Positions 28,123-36,256 of a stretch of 64,000 bases of DNA are shown piece by piece. The notes under the pieces were generated by a model. It saw only the letters and a program-made list of their open reading frames with translations, had not been told where the DNA came from and did no database searches. Position numbers and translations under genes: made by a program. Each line of letters opens with the position of its first letter. The stretch's first letter is position 1. Origin of the DNA: Virgibacillus chiguensis (GTDB lineage: Bacteria; Bacillota; Bacilli; Bacillales; Amphibacillaceae); the NCBI RefSeq assembly GCF_900129865.1, contig NZ_FQXD01000006.1, positions 186,001-250,000 on the forward strand. The letters run 5' to 3'.

Positions 28123-29284
28123 ACAAAGACATCCCTTCTTCCACATACTTTTTCGGGTACTTTCCAACGACACGTCCTAACAACGGTCGGACAATATAAT
28201 CCTTTGTAAAGGTATCCTGCTGCAACATTTCCCAGCTCTTTAATGTTTCAGTTAATTCTTTTTGCATTTGCTTTATGCTACCTTCACGATACTGTTTACT
28301 CCAACCAGGTCCATATTGTTCATGAAGTGAAGACAGCAAACTTTCAAAGGCAACCGGGCTAATGCGAATATTGCCAAACGTATCAGGTTGAAAATCATCT
28401 TCATGGTCTCGAAGGTAAGCCGCTAAGTGCAGCGCTATATCCATAATCGCTTTTTGATCAGGGAATAATGTAAGCTCCTGTTTTTTCTCTTCCGCTACAA
28501 GCAGCGCCACATTTTTAAAAATCTCAAACCGGAATAACGTATGCTCCTCCAGGTCATCACGCAGGCGATTACGGTAATTACGTATATAAGCAAAATCAGG
28601 GTCATCCTCACTCTGTCTTTGAACAGCAGGTGATAAAAGTAATTTACGGTAGACACGTTTTCTCCTGCCATCTACTGCCTCGTGCCTATCCCATTCACCT
28701 TGCAATATCTCTTCTTTAGATTGATAATGTATCAAATCTTTTGGATAAGAACGCATAAAGTACCTTGCGTATACCGTTACTTCATACAATACTTCATGTT
28801 CTTCATTTAAGGCGAAATGATCCACTTCCCCTTCCACAACCGCGAGTATGGATAACTTCTCTAACTGCTTTATTACTCGAACGAGCGATCTACGATGATG
28901 ATAATTCGTCCAATCAAGTGGTAGATCACCAAGGTAAAGATCTTTTATATCTTCGCATATTTCCGTTAATAAAAATTGTTCATCAACGGTACGATTTTCT
29001 GTAAAGGCTAATGCACAACAAAAAATGGCATAATCTCGTGGTTCTTGAAAATCTTGTATTCCCATCCAACTTTTTGTTTCTACAGGTATTTTTTCTAATT
29101 TAATAAAATGTTGATGCACAATTAAATCAAAGCCTAATTTATCGGATACATAACGCTGAATAACCTTTTCCCTTTCCCGAATAAGCTGATATGCTTCTGG
29201 GTGTTTGGATCGCAATATCCAAAAGTGTTCGAGCAAAATACGCATCGCTGTTTGCGCTTTTTCATCAAACTGATTATGCTCCAT
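28109..29284 (-). CDS. jetB: Wadjet type III JetB (TIGR02678, DUF2398)
   Basis: A 391-residue protein of the DUF2398/TIGR02678 family, the KITE/MukE-like accessory subunit predicted for type III Wadjet. The sequence is mainly winged-helix-like alpha/beta with the family stretch RDYAIFCCALAFTENR and a C-terminal GRVVGKYPKKYV. It should bind the JetA kleisin and DNA. GAGGTGA precedes the ATG at 29284. It overlaps jetA by 11 bp and jetC by 14 bp, which indicates one tightly coupled operon. Confidence 0.92.
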   Translation of the reverse strand: MEHNQFDEKAQTAMRILLEHFWILRSKHPEAYQLIREREKVIQRYVSDKLGFDLIVHQHFIKLEKIPVETKSWMGIQDFQEPRDYAIFCCALAFTENRTVDEQFLLTEICEDIKDLYLGDLPLDWTNYHHRRSLVRVIKQLEKLSILAVVEGEVDHFALNEEHEVLYEVTVYARYFMRSYPKDLIHYQSKEEILQGEWDRHEAVDGRRKRVYRKLLLSPAVQRQSEDDPDFAYIRNYRNRLRDDLEEHTLFRFEIFKNVALLVAEEKKQELTLFPDQKAIMDIALHLAAYLRDHEDDFQPDTFGNIRISPVAFESLLSSLHEQYGPGWSKQYREGSIKQMQKELTETLKSWEMLQQDTFTKDYIVRPLLGRVVGKYPKKYVEEGMSLYEQK

Positions 29285-30770
29285 GACGGTTCACCTCATC
29301 TAGAAATTCAAATATTACAGCAGGCATTTCCATCGTCCCATCTTCAGCTCGTAATGGTACACGACGTTCGGAATCCAAATGTACCTTCACAACCCTCCCA
29401 TGCTCCGTTTTAAATGTACGATCCTGCTTCGCCATTGCTTTTCCAATCCAACTGAGCAACATTTTTCTAACATTTGTTTCAATAATCGGTAGCTTTTCTA
29501 TCATGATTCTATTCCCATCCATATATTTTTCAATAGTCATTTGTTCGGCAATTTTTTCTTGTAAATATTGCTCTCTGACCTTTTCTTTTGCCTTTTTTTG
29601 ATCTACAATTGCCCCTGCTTTCGTCTTCTCTCGATAATTACGGATGCGTGGATTTGTTTCGTGCTCAATAGGTTTTTCTTCCCAAGTATCTGTATATATA
29701 TCTTCTGAAGGTATATGATCACTATATAAATGCCGGGTATGAAACACACCAAAAGCGACAGCAGATAATTCATGTGCTTCGTTCACATCATCCATGGAAG
29801 CGAACCAACTTGCTAAATGTAGATAGTCTTTTTTGCGACTACGGAAATAGTGGTGGCGTTCTCCCAATCGCTGGACGACACGAGTAATACGACGAATTTG
29901 TTCATTCGTTCGCGTTTGTAAGCTATCTAACTCACTTTCTCGATAAGCATCTCCTAAAAACCAGATTGTTAACGTCTGCCACTTGCCTTCCATATCTTCC
30001 ATTAATGCTTCATCTTCTGTTACATCTTCAAAACGTGGCACATGTTGCTGATGAACGATGACTTGCTGCATAAAAGCATATAACTTTTCCTTATCGATCG
30101 TCCGAAGTAATTGCTGTGTTTTTTGCGCCGTATGCTGTAACCCAACGATAAAATCCCTTAAATAAGTCGTAAATTGATCTTTAAACACGAGAAAAGCTTC
30201 CGTATGCATACGTTCTTCTGCTTGTTCACTATTTATATGTGCAATATAATCTGAGGTGTTTTTAGTAATGGAGCGAAAATAGGTGAAAATGTCATTCCAC
30301 AGTTGCGAACATTCATCAGCCGCTGGAAAGAATGACTGTTGAAGCATCTTTTCTAGTTCGACTAATGATTGGTACAACCGTTCGAATTCTTTTTTCTCCA
30401 AAGATCCACCAAATACGTCACCACCTTTTTCCATTTCAACGAGCATTCGTTCAAATTCGACTGTATAAGGTGTACATTGATAACGAAAACGTTTCTTTTT
30501 AAATTCCTCAATTGTATGTGCTCTTCCCATTTCTTGTCTAGCTAATAAATTATTCCATTTTACCAATTGATCTAAATCTTGATGGAGTTGTTCTTCTGTA
30601 TAATCTTTGAAATCCGCTGATTCTTTTAAATACGTCAATATTTCTTCTGGAAATAAAAATTCACGCATTCGTTCATGTTGGATATAAAAATAACGTAGAA
30701 TAGCTCGATAACTCCAAGCTTTTTCAGCCGTTAAATAACTCGCTTCGACAACCTTTTTATACGTTTGCAT
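29274..30770 (-). CDS. jetA: Wadjet type III JetA (TIGR02677, DUF2397, kleisin-like)
   Basis: A 498-residue protein of the DUF2397/TIGR02677 family, the kleisin-like subunit that closes the JetC ring in type III Wadjet. The N-terminus has the winged-helix-like stretch YRAILRYFYIQHERMREFLFPEE, the middle is helical, and the C-terminal part carries an Arg/Lys-rich REKTKAGAIVDQKKAKEKV helix. AGGAGA lies 8 nt before the ATG. It is the first gene of the jetABC(D) operon; about 700 bp of non-coding DNA lies upstream. Confidence 0.92.
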   Translation of the reverse strand: MQTYKKVVEASYLTAEKAWSYRAILRYFYIQHERMREFLFPEEILTYLKESADFKDYTEEQLHQDLDQLVKWNNLLARQEMGRAHTIEEFKKKRFRYQCTPYTVEFERMLVEMEKGGDVFGGSLEKKEFERLYQSLVELEKMLQQSFFPAADECSQLWNDIFTYFRSITKNTSDYIAHINSEQAEERMHTEAFLVFKDQFTTYLRDFIVGLQHTAQKTQQLLRTIDKEKLYAFMQQVIVHQQHVPRFEDVTEDEALMEDMEGKWQTLTIWFLGDAYRESELDSLQTRTNEQIRRITRVVQRLGERHHYFRSRKKDYLHLASWFASMDDVNEAHELSAVAFGVFHTRHLYSDHIPSEDIYTDTWEEKPIEHETNPRIRNYREKTKAGAIVDQKKAKEKVREQYLQEKIAEQMTIEKYMDGNRIMIEKLPIIETNVRKMLLSWIGKAMAKQDRTFKTEHGRVVKVHLDSERRVPLRAEDGTMEMPAVIFEFLDEVNRHGA

Positions 30771-31222
30771 ATCTACATTCTCCTAGTTTAAACGTTTCTT
30801 CACTTAGAATGTACTTTTATCATAGCTAGTGAATCGCCTAAGGTATTTTATATTACAAAAATCGACTTTTCTTATATTGTAAAGTCTTATAATCCACAAG
30901 TCCAATCGTACAATAGAGAGGGGGGGGCGTATCTGTCTCAAACAATTTCCAGCACTTCATTTATACACACTTTTACTGTTTGTTTCATGCGGTAGTGGCC
31001 ACTGCGGAAAATTTTTTACAATTAGAGGGGGTATCACTTACGTAATGAAGGGAAATATCATCTATATAATTATAGAATAACTACATGCGTATTTATGCCT
31101 ACATCCTCTTAATAAATCCTTCCAAATGCACTTGTTCATCTTACGATTGCTTGGTATTCTGATTACCGTCGCGTTTGTAGTGAAATGTAGAAAATTTTTA
31201 GAGGTTGTTCAAAAAATGCATT
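30771..31222. other. Non-coding leader region upstream of jetA
   Basis: It contains the jetA ribosome site and AT-rich promoter-like stretches on the minus strand, plus a run of eight G at about 30920. No gene or known RNA is supported. Confidence 0.4.
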
Positions 31223-31284
31223 GAAAAAACTTAGCTTATCACTAAGTCTTATGACGAAAGCCTTTGTTTTTCTTATACGATAAA
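31223..31284. repeat. Dispersed hairpin repeat, copy A
   Basis: ACTTAGCTTATCACTAAGTC, then TTATGACGAAAGCC and TTTGTTTTTCTTATACGATAAA. It shares the loop AAGTCTTATG and the TTTTTCTTA tail with copies at 41284, 55271, 58882 and 63458. Confidence 0.65.
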
Positions 31285-31473
31285 CCAAAAAAAATTATAC
31301 TTTTCCTATAGTGCTAAAAAGTGACTCATGGAACTTCATCGTTGCTTATTTAACGGACTGCATACACTCCACTACTTCAAACTTCACCGTCCAGAACTGT
31401 TATCCTTTTTATCTATTTTTTGCACATGCGCTTTTTTATATGGTTATCTTCATGCTAAAGGGGGAAACGAGGC

Positions 31474-31716
31474 TTGAATCAAAAGCAGATAAATGATTTA
31501 TTATCCACCATGAATGATTTGCTGGAAGAATTGGAAGAAATACGAGAAAAAAGTAGGCAAGTGGATAATCAGTGTAACGATTTAGACATTCGAGCAAGTA
31601 ATATGAAGGGAAATATAAACCAATTAGAACAAGGGTTACAATCCTTAGAAGGGCAATTTAACTTAGTCACAACAGGTCACGAAAATGAGATCTTTTCCAA
31701 CACTTCTTGGCTTTAG
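31474..31716 (+). CDS. Small coiled-coil protein, unknown function
   Basis: An 80-residue protein from a TTG start at 31474 preceded by GGGGGAAACGAGG. Residues 3-62 are strongly heptad-like (LLSTMNDLLEELEEIREKS, then MKGNINQLEQGLQSLEGQF), with no membrane segment. I do not recognise the family. A good terminator follows at 31781-31815. The gene stands between the Wadjet operon and insertion-sequence debris, so it may be accessory. Confidence 0.55.
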   Translation: MNQKQINDLLSTMNDLLEELEEIREKSRQVDNQCNDLDIRASNMKGNINQLEQGLQSLEGQFNLVTTGHENEIFSNTSWL

Positions 31717-31780
31717 CCAAATCATCAGTAGGTAATAACCGAGCAAAAGTTTACGCTGCTAAATATTATTAATATTTTAC

Positions 31781-31820
31781 AATAGGGGACTATTCCTGAA
31801 GAGGAATCCCCTATTTACAT
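31781..31820 (+). terminator. Terminator after the coiled-coil gene
   Basis: AATAGGGGA (31781-31789) pairs with TCCCCTATT (31807-31815), with an inner ATTCC/GGAAT stem; it is followed by TTTACATTTT. Confidence 0.65.
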
Positions 31821-31881
31821 TTTAGAAATTTAATTCTACAATTAAAGAAACATTAGATTAATTTCAATAGGAGGAATTGCT

Positions 31882-31983
31882 GTGTTTCTAGGAGATTTGT
31901 TGTCACAACTTTTCGTCTATGGATCAATAGTTTTAATAATATTGATTGTCTTTTTAATATATCGTAATTCGAAAAATAATTAA
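31882..31983 (+). CDS. Very small single-helix membrane protein
   Basis: A 33-residue ORF from a GTG at 31882 with a strong AGGAGG site 7 nt upstream. It has a short N-terminal part (MFLGDLLSQL), one hydrophobic helix (VYGSIVLIILIVFLIY) and the tail RNSKNN. The family is not recognised. The clear ribosome site and compact helix-plus-basic-tail form argue for a real small protein; small toxins share this shape, but no antisense RNA signals are evident here. Confidence 0.5.
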   Translation: MFLGDLLSQLFVYGSIVLIILIVFLIYRNSKNN

Positions 31984-32141
31984 CACATAAAAATCTGTAT
32001 CCCTTCATAATAATATATTTTATGGTAGTTGTAGCATAAATTATTAAAAACATACCCATTTGATAAAAATAATTTTGCCTATTTTAAAAACAAACCTTCT
32101 TAAAGGAGATAAATAAAATTAAGAAAAATCGGGCAAAAACT

Positions 32142-32686
32142 GAGGCCACTGAAAAAGCCCAAAAAGATATGATTTCCAACTTTATCATGGGAATCATGTC
32201 TTTTTAGATGCAGGAATGTAAGTTTGTAAAGCTGGACATATGGCGATTCGCAAAGCACGCCAAGGAAAGAAAAGTGTCGCGAAGAACCAAACAGATACCT
32301 ATTATTTTGACGTGGAAAAATGTAAATTTTGTCCGTTCAGAGAAGGCTGTTACAAATCTGGAGCTAAAAGCAAGAGTTATTTCGTAAGCACCAAATCGAA
32401 TGAACATAATGAACAGGCGAAGTTCCAAGAAACGAATGATTTTAAAGAGAAATCCAAAGAACGCTATAAGATTGAAGCGAAAAATAGCGAGTTAAAACAC
32501 AGACACGGATATGATTTTTCAACATCTTTGGGTCTAGTTGGCATGGAAATGCAAGGAGCCATGGCAATATTCTCTGTAAACCTAAAACGAATATTGAAAC
32601 TAATGGGTTAAAAATAAGCAAATTGAGTGCATAAATCAGTAAAATGAGGACTTACACTAAGAAATCATAAGATTTTCAGTGACCTC
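32142..32686 (+). mobile_element. Internally deleted IS1182-family element
   Basis: Inverted ends GAGGCCACTGAAAA (32142-32155) and TTTTCAGTGACCTC (32673-32686, complement GAGGTCACTGAAAA) flank only the last third of an IS1182 transposase. A near-perfect hairpin (about 32160-32206) follows the left end. The element is about 545 bp where an intact one would be about 1.6 kb or more, so it cannot move by itself. Confidence 0.6.
32222..32611 (+). pseudogene. IS1182 family transposase, C-terminal fragment
   Basis: The 5' part of the gene is gone. The frame begins after TAA 32219-32221 with CKAGHMAIRKARQG; an ATG at 32240 would give 123 residues. The cysteine motif CKFCPFREGC and the C-terminal HRHGYDFSTSLGLVGMEMQG are typical of IS1182 DDE transposases. 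The N-terminal two thirds, with the helix-turn-helix and most of the catalytic core, are missing. Confidence 0.75.
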
Positions 32687-32688
32687 TC

Positions 32689-32810
32689 TTAGGCTGCCTT
32701 TCTTCTAAATTTAAATGGGATTGGTACCCTAATTTTTCTTGAATACGTTCTTCATTATAAGGCTTCATAAGTATTATTCCTACACAATTTCTGATCTCCT
32801 GAAATGATAA
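32689..32810 (-). pseudogene. IS3/IS150-type transposase (OrfB) C-terminal remnant
   Basis: On the minus strand the frame reads EIRNCV...KPYNEERIQEKLGYQS, then after a one-base loss FKFRRKAA and TAA (32689-32691). YNEERIQ-KLGY-SP is the typical end of IS3-family OrfB. Only about 40 codons remain. It abuts the right end of the IS1182 remnant, so one element probably inserted beside the other. Confidence 0.6.
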
Positions 32811-33013
32811 CGAATTGTATTTAATTGGAATTCTTCCTATGTTAATTAGCAAACACCAATAGTTATTAATACACTATAAATAACGCACTGGAAATATAAA
32901 AGTTATAACTATGTCGAGAAAAACTTCCACTCCTTTAAAAGCAAATGACCATTCTATTCTAAAAAGTGGTAAAATAAGAAACAAATACTTTGTCACGGAA
33001 AGGAGTTTACTTC

Positions 33014-34069
33014 ATGACAAACATTCCTATTTTGGATGGTCATAATGATACATTATTAAGATTACACAAGTCACATGAAAGTGAAATGATTTTCTTTAAT
33101 GAAAATACTTTTGGGCATATTGATTTGCCACGTGCAAATACAGGCAAGTTTGCTGGAGGCTTTTTTGCTGCCTTTACTCCAAATGAGAACTACAAAGTCG
33201 ATCCAGAAAAACATGTAACTAAAACAGGATACGATATGCCCTTACCACCACCTATTGATCAGCCATTTGCATTAAATTATACGAATGCCCTGGCAGCAAC
33301 TCTTTTTAAGCTAGAAGCCGCTTCAAATGGAAAAATAAACGTCGTGAAAAGCAAGAAAGAATTGATCCGTTGTCTGAACAAGCAAAAATTGGCTGTTATT
33401 TTCCATATAGAGGGAGCTGAAGCGATTGATCTTGAGTTCCATGCGCTTCACGTCCTTTATCAAGCTGGATTGCGATCATTGGGCATTGTTTGGAGTAGAC
33501 CTAATCGATATGGCGACGGTGTTCCTTTTCGCTATCCATCTTCTCCTAACATCGGTGATGGGTTAACAGATGATGGAAAACGCCTCGTAAAGGAATGTAA
33601 TCAGCTCGGCATTATGGTTGATACAACACATTTAAACGAGAGGGGATTTTGGGACGTTGTTCAGTTAAGTGATGCTCCTATTGTAGCAACTCATTCAAAC
33701 GTCCATGCTATCTGTCCAATTTCAAGAAACCTTACCGATAATCAACTCAAAGCAATTAAAGATAGTAATGGAGTAGTAGGCATTAATTATGCAGTAAATA
33801 TGTTACGTCCTGACGGTCAATTTGATACAAATATTCCATTAGATACCATTGTAGAGCATATCTCCTATATAGCGGATAATTACGGAATTGATCATGTCGC
33901 TTTAGGATCCGATTTCGATGGCACAACTGTACCAGATAGTCTAAAAGATGTGACAGGTTTACCTAAATTACTAAAGAGGCTAGAAATAGCGGGGTTTGCA
34001 GAGCAAGAAATTGAAAAAATTGCTTATAAAAATTGGATACGCGTATTAGGGGAAACTTGGAAGGAGTAA
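33014..34069 (+). CDS. Membrane dipeptidase (renal dipeptidase family, M19)
   Basis: A 351-residue zinc peptidase of the M19 family hydrolysing dipeptides, possibly including D-amino-acid dipeptides from wall turnover. Metal-binding features are DGHNDT (near residue 8), the Glu in IEGAEAI, THSN and GSDFDG. No signal peptide is seen, so it should be cytosolic. The ORF opens at a TTG at 32990; AAAGGAG lies 8 nt before the ATG at 33014, which is chosen. Its position beside the amino-sugar locus fits peptidoglycan recycling, but that is inferred. Confidence 0.88.
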   Translation: MTNIPILDGHNDTLLRLHKSHESEMIFFNENTFGHIDLPRANTGKFAGGFFAAFTPNENYKVDPEKHVTKTGYDMPLPPPIDQPFALNYTNALAATLFKLEAASNGKINVVKSKKELIRCLNKQKLAVIFHIEGAEAIDLEFHALHVLYQAGLRSLGIVWSRPNRYGDGVPFRYPSSPNIGDGLTDDGKRLVKECNQLGIMVDTTHLNERGFWDVVQLSDAPIVATHSNVHAICPISRNLTDNQLKAIKDSNGVVGINYAVNMLRPDGQFDTNIPLDTIVEHISYIADNYGIDHVALGSDFDGTTVPDSLKDVTGLPKLLKRLEIAGFAEQEIEKIAYKNWIRVLGETWKE

Positions 34070-34203
34070 GGTCTATAGTTAGCATTTCAAAAATTAGATA
34101 TGTAGGGAGTTTATCCTAATAAAGTGATACTACAGGCAGTAACCGTTTACCGTTCTTCTACTTCATGTTTTCCAGCTTATTCAAGGAGATGACCTAAAGT
34201 AAT

Positions 34204-34279
34204 AGGTGCTGTTCTCTTCCACTTAGACTTGTCTAGCTTAACATTTTCCAATTCTTAAGCCGGGAGTCCTACAGCACCT
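34204..34279. other. Multi-branched inverted-repeat structure
   Basis: AGGTGCTGT (34204-34212) pairs with ACAGCACCT (34271-34279) and encloses two further hairpins: TAGAC-tt-GTCTA (34224-34235) and CTTAA/TTAAG (34237-34259). It lies 3' of the kinase/murQ operon and may serve as its terminator or as a structured RNA element. Confidence 0.45.
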
Positions 34280-34301
34280 TACATCCGTTAAACTCTAATT
34301 C

Positions 34302-35273
34302 TTAGTTTGCACTTGCCTCTTGCATCCTTTTTATCATATCAGAAGTAACTTTTACATCAAGTTGTATAAAACCGCCTACAATGGATCCATAAACAGGTAA
34401 GAGAGAAGGAGTTAAAACCCGAAAATGCTCATCCTTTTCCAAGTTCCTATGGACAATTGGTAAAACTCCATCCACATCGTTAAAGATGCCGCCACACAAT
34501 ACCACTTTCACTTCTTCCCTATCTGTAAACAATTTACGATAAAGCGTTACGATGTGGTGTACTATTTCAGTTGCAGCATTTTCAACTATCTGGCTAGCTA
34601 CACAATCATTTCTTTTATAGGCATTAAACACAATTTCGGATAAACTTGCAATCGTTCTCTTCATATCTTGCGCAAAATAAATATGGTCAATGAGAGAGCG
34701 AGCATTATCTACACGGAAATGTTCATAAAGCATATCCAATAGTATTGTTTGATCTCCTCTTCCATCTTGGAATTTCAAAGCGGCAGATACACCTTGCCTT
34801 CCTATACTGTAACCACTACCTTCATCACCAAGTAGATGCCCCCACCCCCCTACTCTATCTTCATTTTGCTTCTTGTTTATTCCATAAGCTACAGATCCGG
34901 TTCCTGATATATGAACGATCCCCGGATCACCCAAAGTTCCGGAATATAACGCATTTAATGCATCAATCTCCAAATAAACTTTGCTGTTCTTAGGAACTAA
35001 TGATGATATAATATCTGTTATTTGCTGTTTTATTTCAGCGCTCCCTGCCCCAGCTATACCTGCATAAACACAGACTACACGTTCAAATTCAACTGGTGCC
35101 CGATCTTTTATACGTTGGAATATAAGTTTAAATATCTCATGTAATTCCTTGTTAGAAATGACATTTGCATTCGAAGGACCGACTGTAAAATTAATTACTG
35201 TATTCCCTCTCATATCAACCATTACTACCTGTGTTTTTGTACCCCCACCATCAATACCAATGATATATTCCAT
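34302..35273 (-). CDS. BadF/BadG-type amino-sugar kinase (N-acetylglucosamine/MurNAc kinase-like)
   Basis: A 323-residue ATP-dependent sugar kinase of the BadF/BcrA ATPase family, similar in plan to GlcNAc kinases and clostridial MurK. GIDGGGTKT (6-14), HISGTGSVAYG, GGWGHLLGDEGSG and CGGIF are the phosphate, adenosine and domain motifs. It is downstream of murQ and mupG by a few bases. In that setting it would phosphorylate the unphosphorylated GlcNAc or MurNAc freed when an imported disaccharide-6-phosphate is split. Substrate choice between GlcNAc and MurNAc is open. Confidence 0.85.
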   Translation of the reverse strand: MEYIIGIDGGGTKTQVVMVDMRGNTVINFTVGPSNANVISNKELHEIFKLIFQRIKDRAPVEFERVVCVYAGIAGAGSAEIKQQITDIISSLVPKNSKVYLEIDALNALYSGTLGDPGIVHISGTGSVAYGINKKQNEDRVGGWGHLLGDEGSGYSIGRQGVSAALKFQDGRGDQTILLDMLYEHFRVDNARSLIDHIYFAQDMKRTIASLSEIVFNAYKRNDCVASQIVENAATEIVHHIVTLYRKLFTDREEVKVVLCGGIFNDVDGVLPIVHRNLEKDEHFRVLTPSLLPVYGSIVGGFIQLDVKVTSDMIKRMQEASAN

Positions 35274-35281
35274 TTTCCCCC

Positions 35282-36145
35282 TTATTTCCCTTCTCTTTGT
35301 ATATCCATAATGGCTTCACGTAAATTACTACTGTTTTCCTGTAAAATATAACAGGCCTCATCTGACTTCAATTGAAACATGCTAATAAGAATAGCTGCCT
35401 TTAAATTAAACTCAGATTCCTGCAAAGCTTTTTTTGCTTCATGTTCTGTAACATTGGCAATGTCACATACTATACTAACAGCTCTATCTCTTAATTTTTG
35501 ATTCGTTGCTTGAACATCAACCATATAATGATCATATACTTTTCCATTTTTTATCATAGAAGTAGTCGATATCATATTTAAAACCAGCTTCTGAGCCGTG
35601 CCTGCTTTCAAACGAGTAGAACCTTGAATAACTTCTTCTCCTACAAGAAGTTCAATAGGATAATCGACTAATTGACTTATTTTCGTATTTTCCTTACAGA
35701 CAATACAAGCAGTAGGTACATGTTGTTTTTTTGCTTGCTTAATTCCACCAATAACATAAGGTGTTTGACCGCTTGCTGCAATAGCGATTAGAAAATCTTT
35801 TGATGATAGATGCTGTTTCGCATCCTGTTCCCCCGACTCTACACTATCCTCGGCATTTTCAATTGCTTGTCTGATCGCATTTTCCCCTCCAGCAATCAAA
35901 GCAGTGAACAAATCGGGTTGAACCCCAAAAGTTGGTGGACATTCCGATGCATCTAGTACACCCATTCTTCCACTTGTGCCTGCCCCCATATAGATAATTT
36001 TCCCGCCATTCTTAATCGTTTCGGTTACTTTTTGAATAACGGGCTCAATCTGATGAAAAGCTTTTTCTACAGAAACAGGAACCGTCTTATCTTCTTTATT
36101 CATATAAACCATAATTTCTTTAATAGACATTTGATCTAAACCCAT
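35282..36145 (-). CDS. murQ: N-acetylmuramic acid 6-phosphate etherase, short N-terminus
   Basis: A 287-residue SIS-domain lyase-type etherase that converts MurNAc-6-P to GlcNAc-6-P and D-lactate. GAGTSGRMGVLDASECPPTF carries the family signature and catalytic Glu; ASGQTPYVIGG and GSTRLKAGTAQK also match. The usual N-terminus (L-x-TE-x-RN motif) is missing: upstream in the same frame, codons for L-K-I-E-E-R are interrupted by TAA at 36146-36148 and TAG at 36173-36175. Translation can begin at the ATG at 36145, with AGAGAGG before it, but activity may be reduced. Confidence 0.82.
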   Translation of the reverse strand: MGLDQMSIKEIMVYMNKEDKTVPVSVEKAFHQIEPVIQKVTETIKNGGKIIYMGAGTSGRMGVLDASECPPTFGVQPDLFTALIAGGENAIRQAIENAEDSVESGEQDAKQHLSSKDFLIAIAASGQTPYVIGGIKQAKKQHVPTACIVCKENTKISQLVDYPIELLVGEEVIQGSTRLKAGTAQKLVLNMISTTSMIKNGKVYDHYMVDVQATNQKLRDRAVSIVCDIANVTEHEAKKALQESEFNLKAAILISMFQLKSDEACYILQENSSNLREAIMDIQREGK

Positions 36146-36256
36146 TTAAAAGAACCTCTCTTCAATTTTGAGCTACATTCGTTTAACATCCATGTAAAGC
36201 TAGTAAATAATTTTTTCAAAAGCTGCCACACCAAATGGATGTAACTCAAATTGTTT

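Noticed and set aside
30771-31222. Possible riboswitch or RNA upstream of jetA
   Set aside because: No known aptamer pattern or convincing paired structure was recognised by eye.
31311-31496. 61-codon ORF overlapping the start of the coiled-coil gene
   Set aside because: No ribosome site, and the overlapping TTG-started frame has a better signal and a sensible protein pattern.
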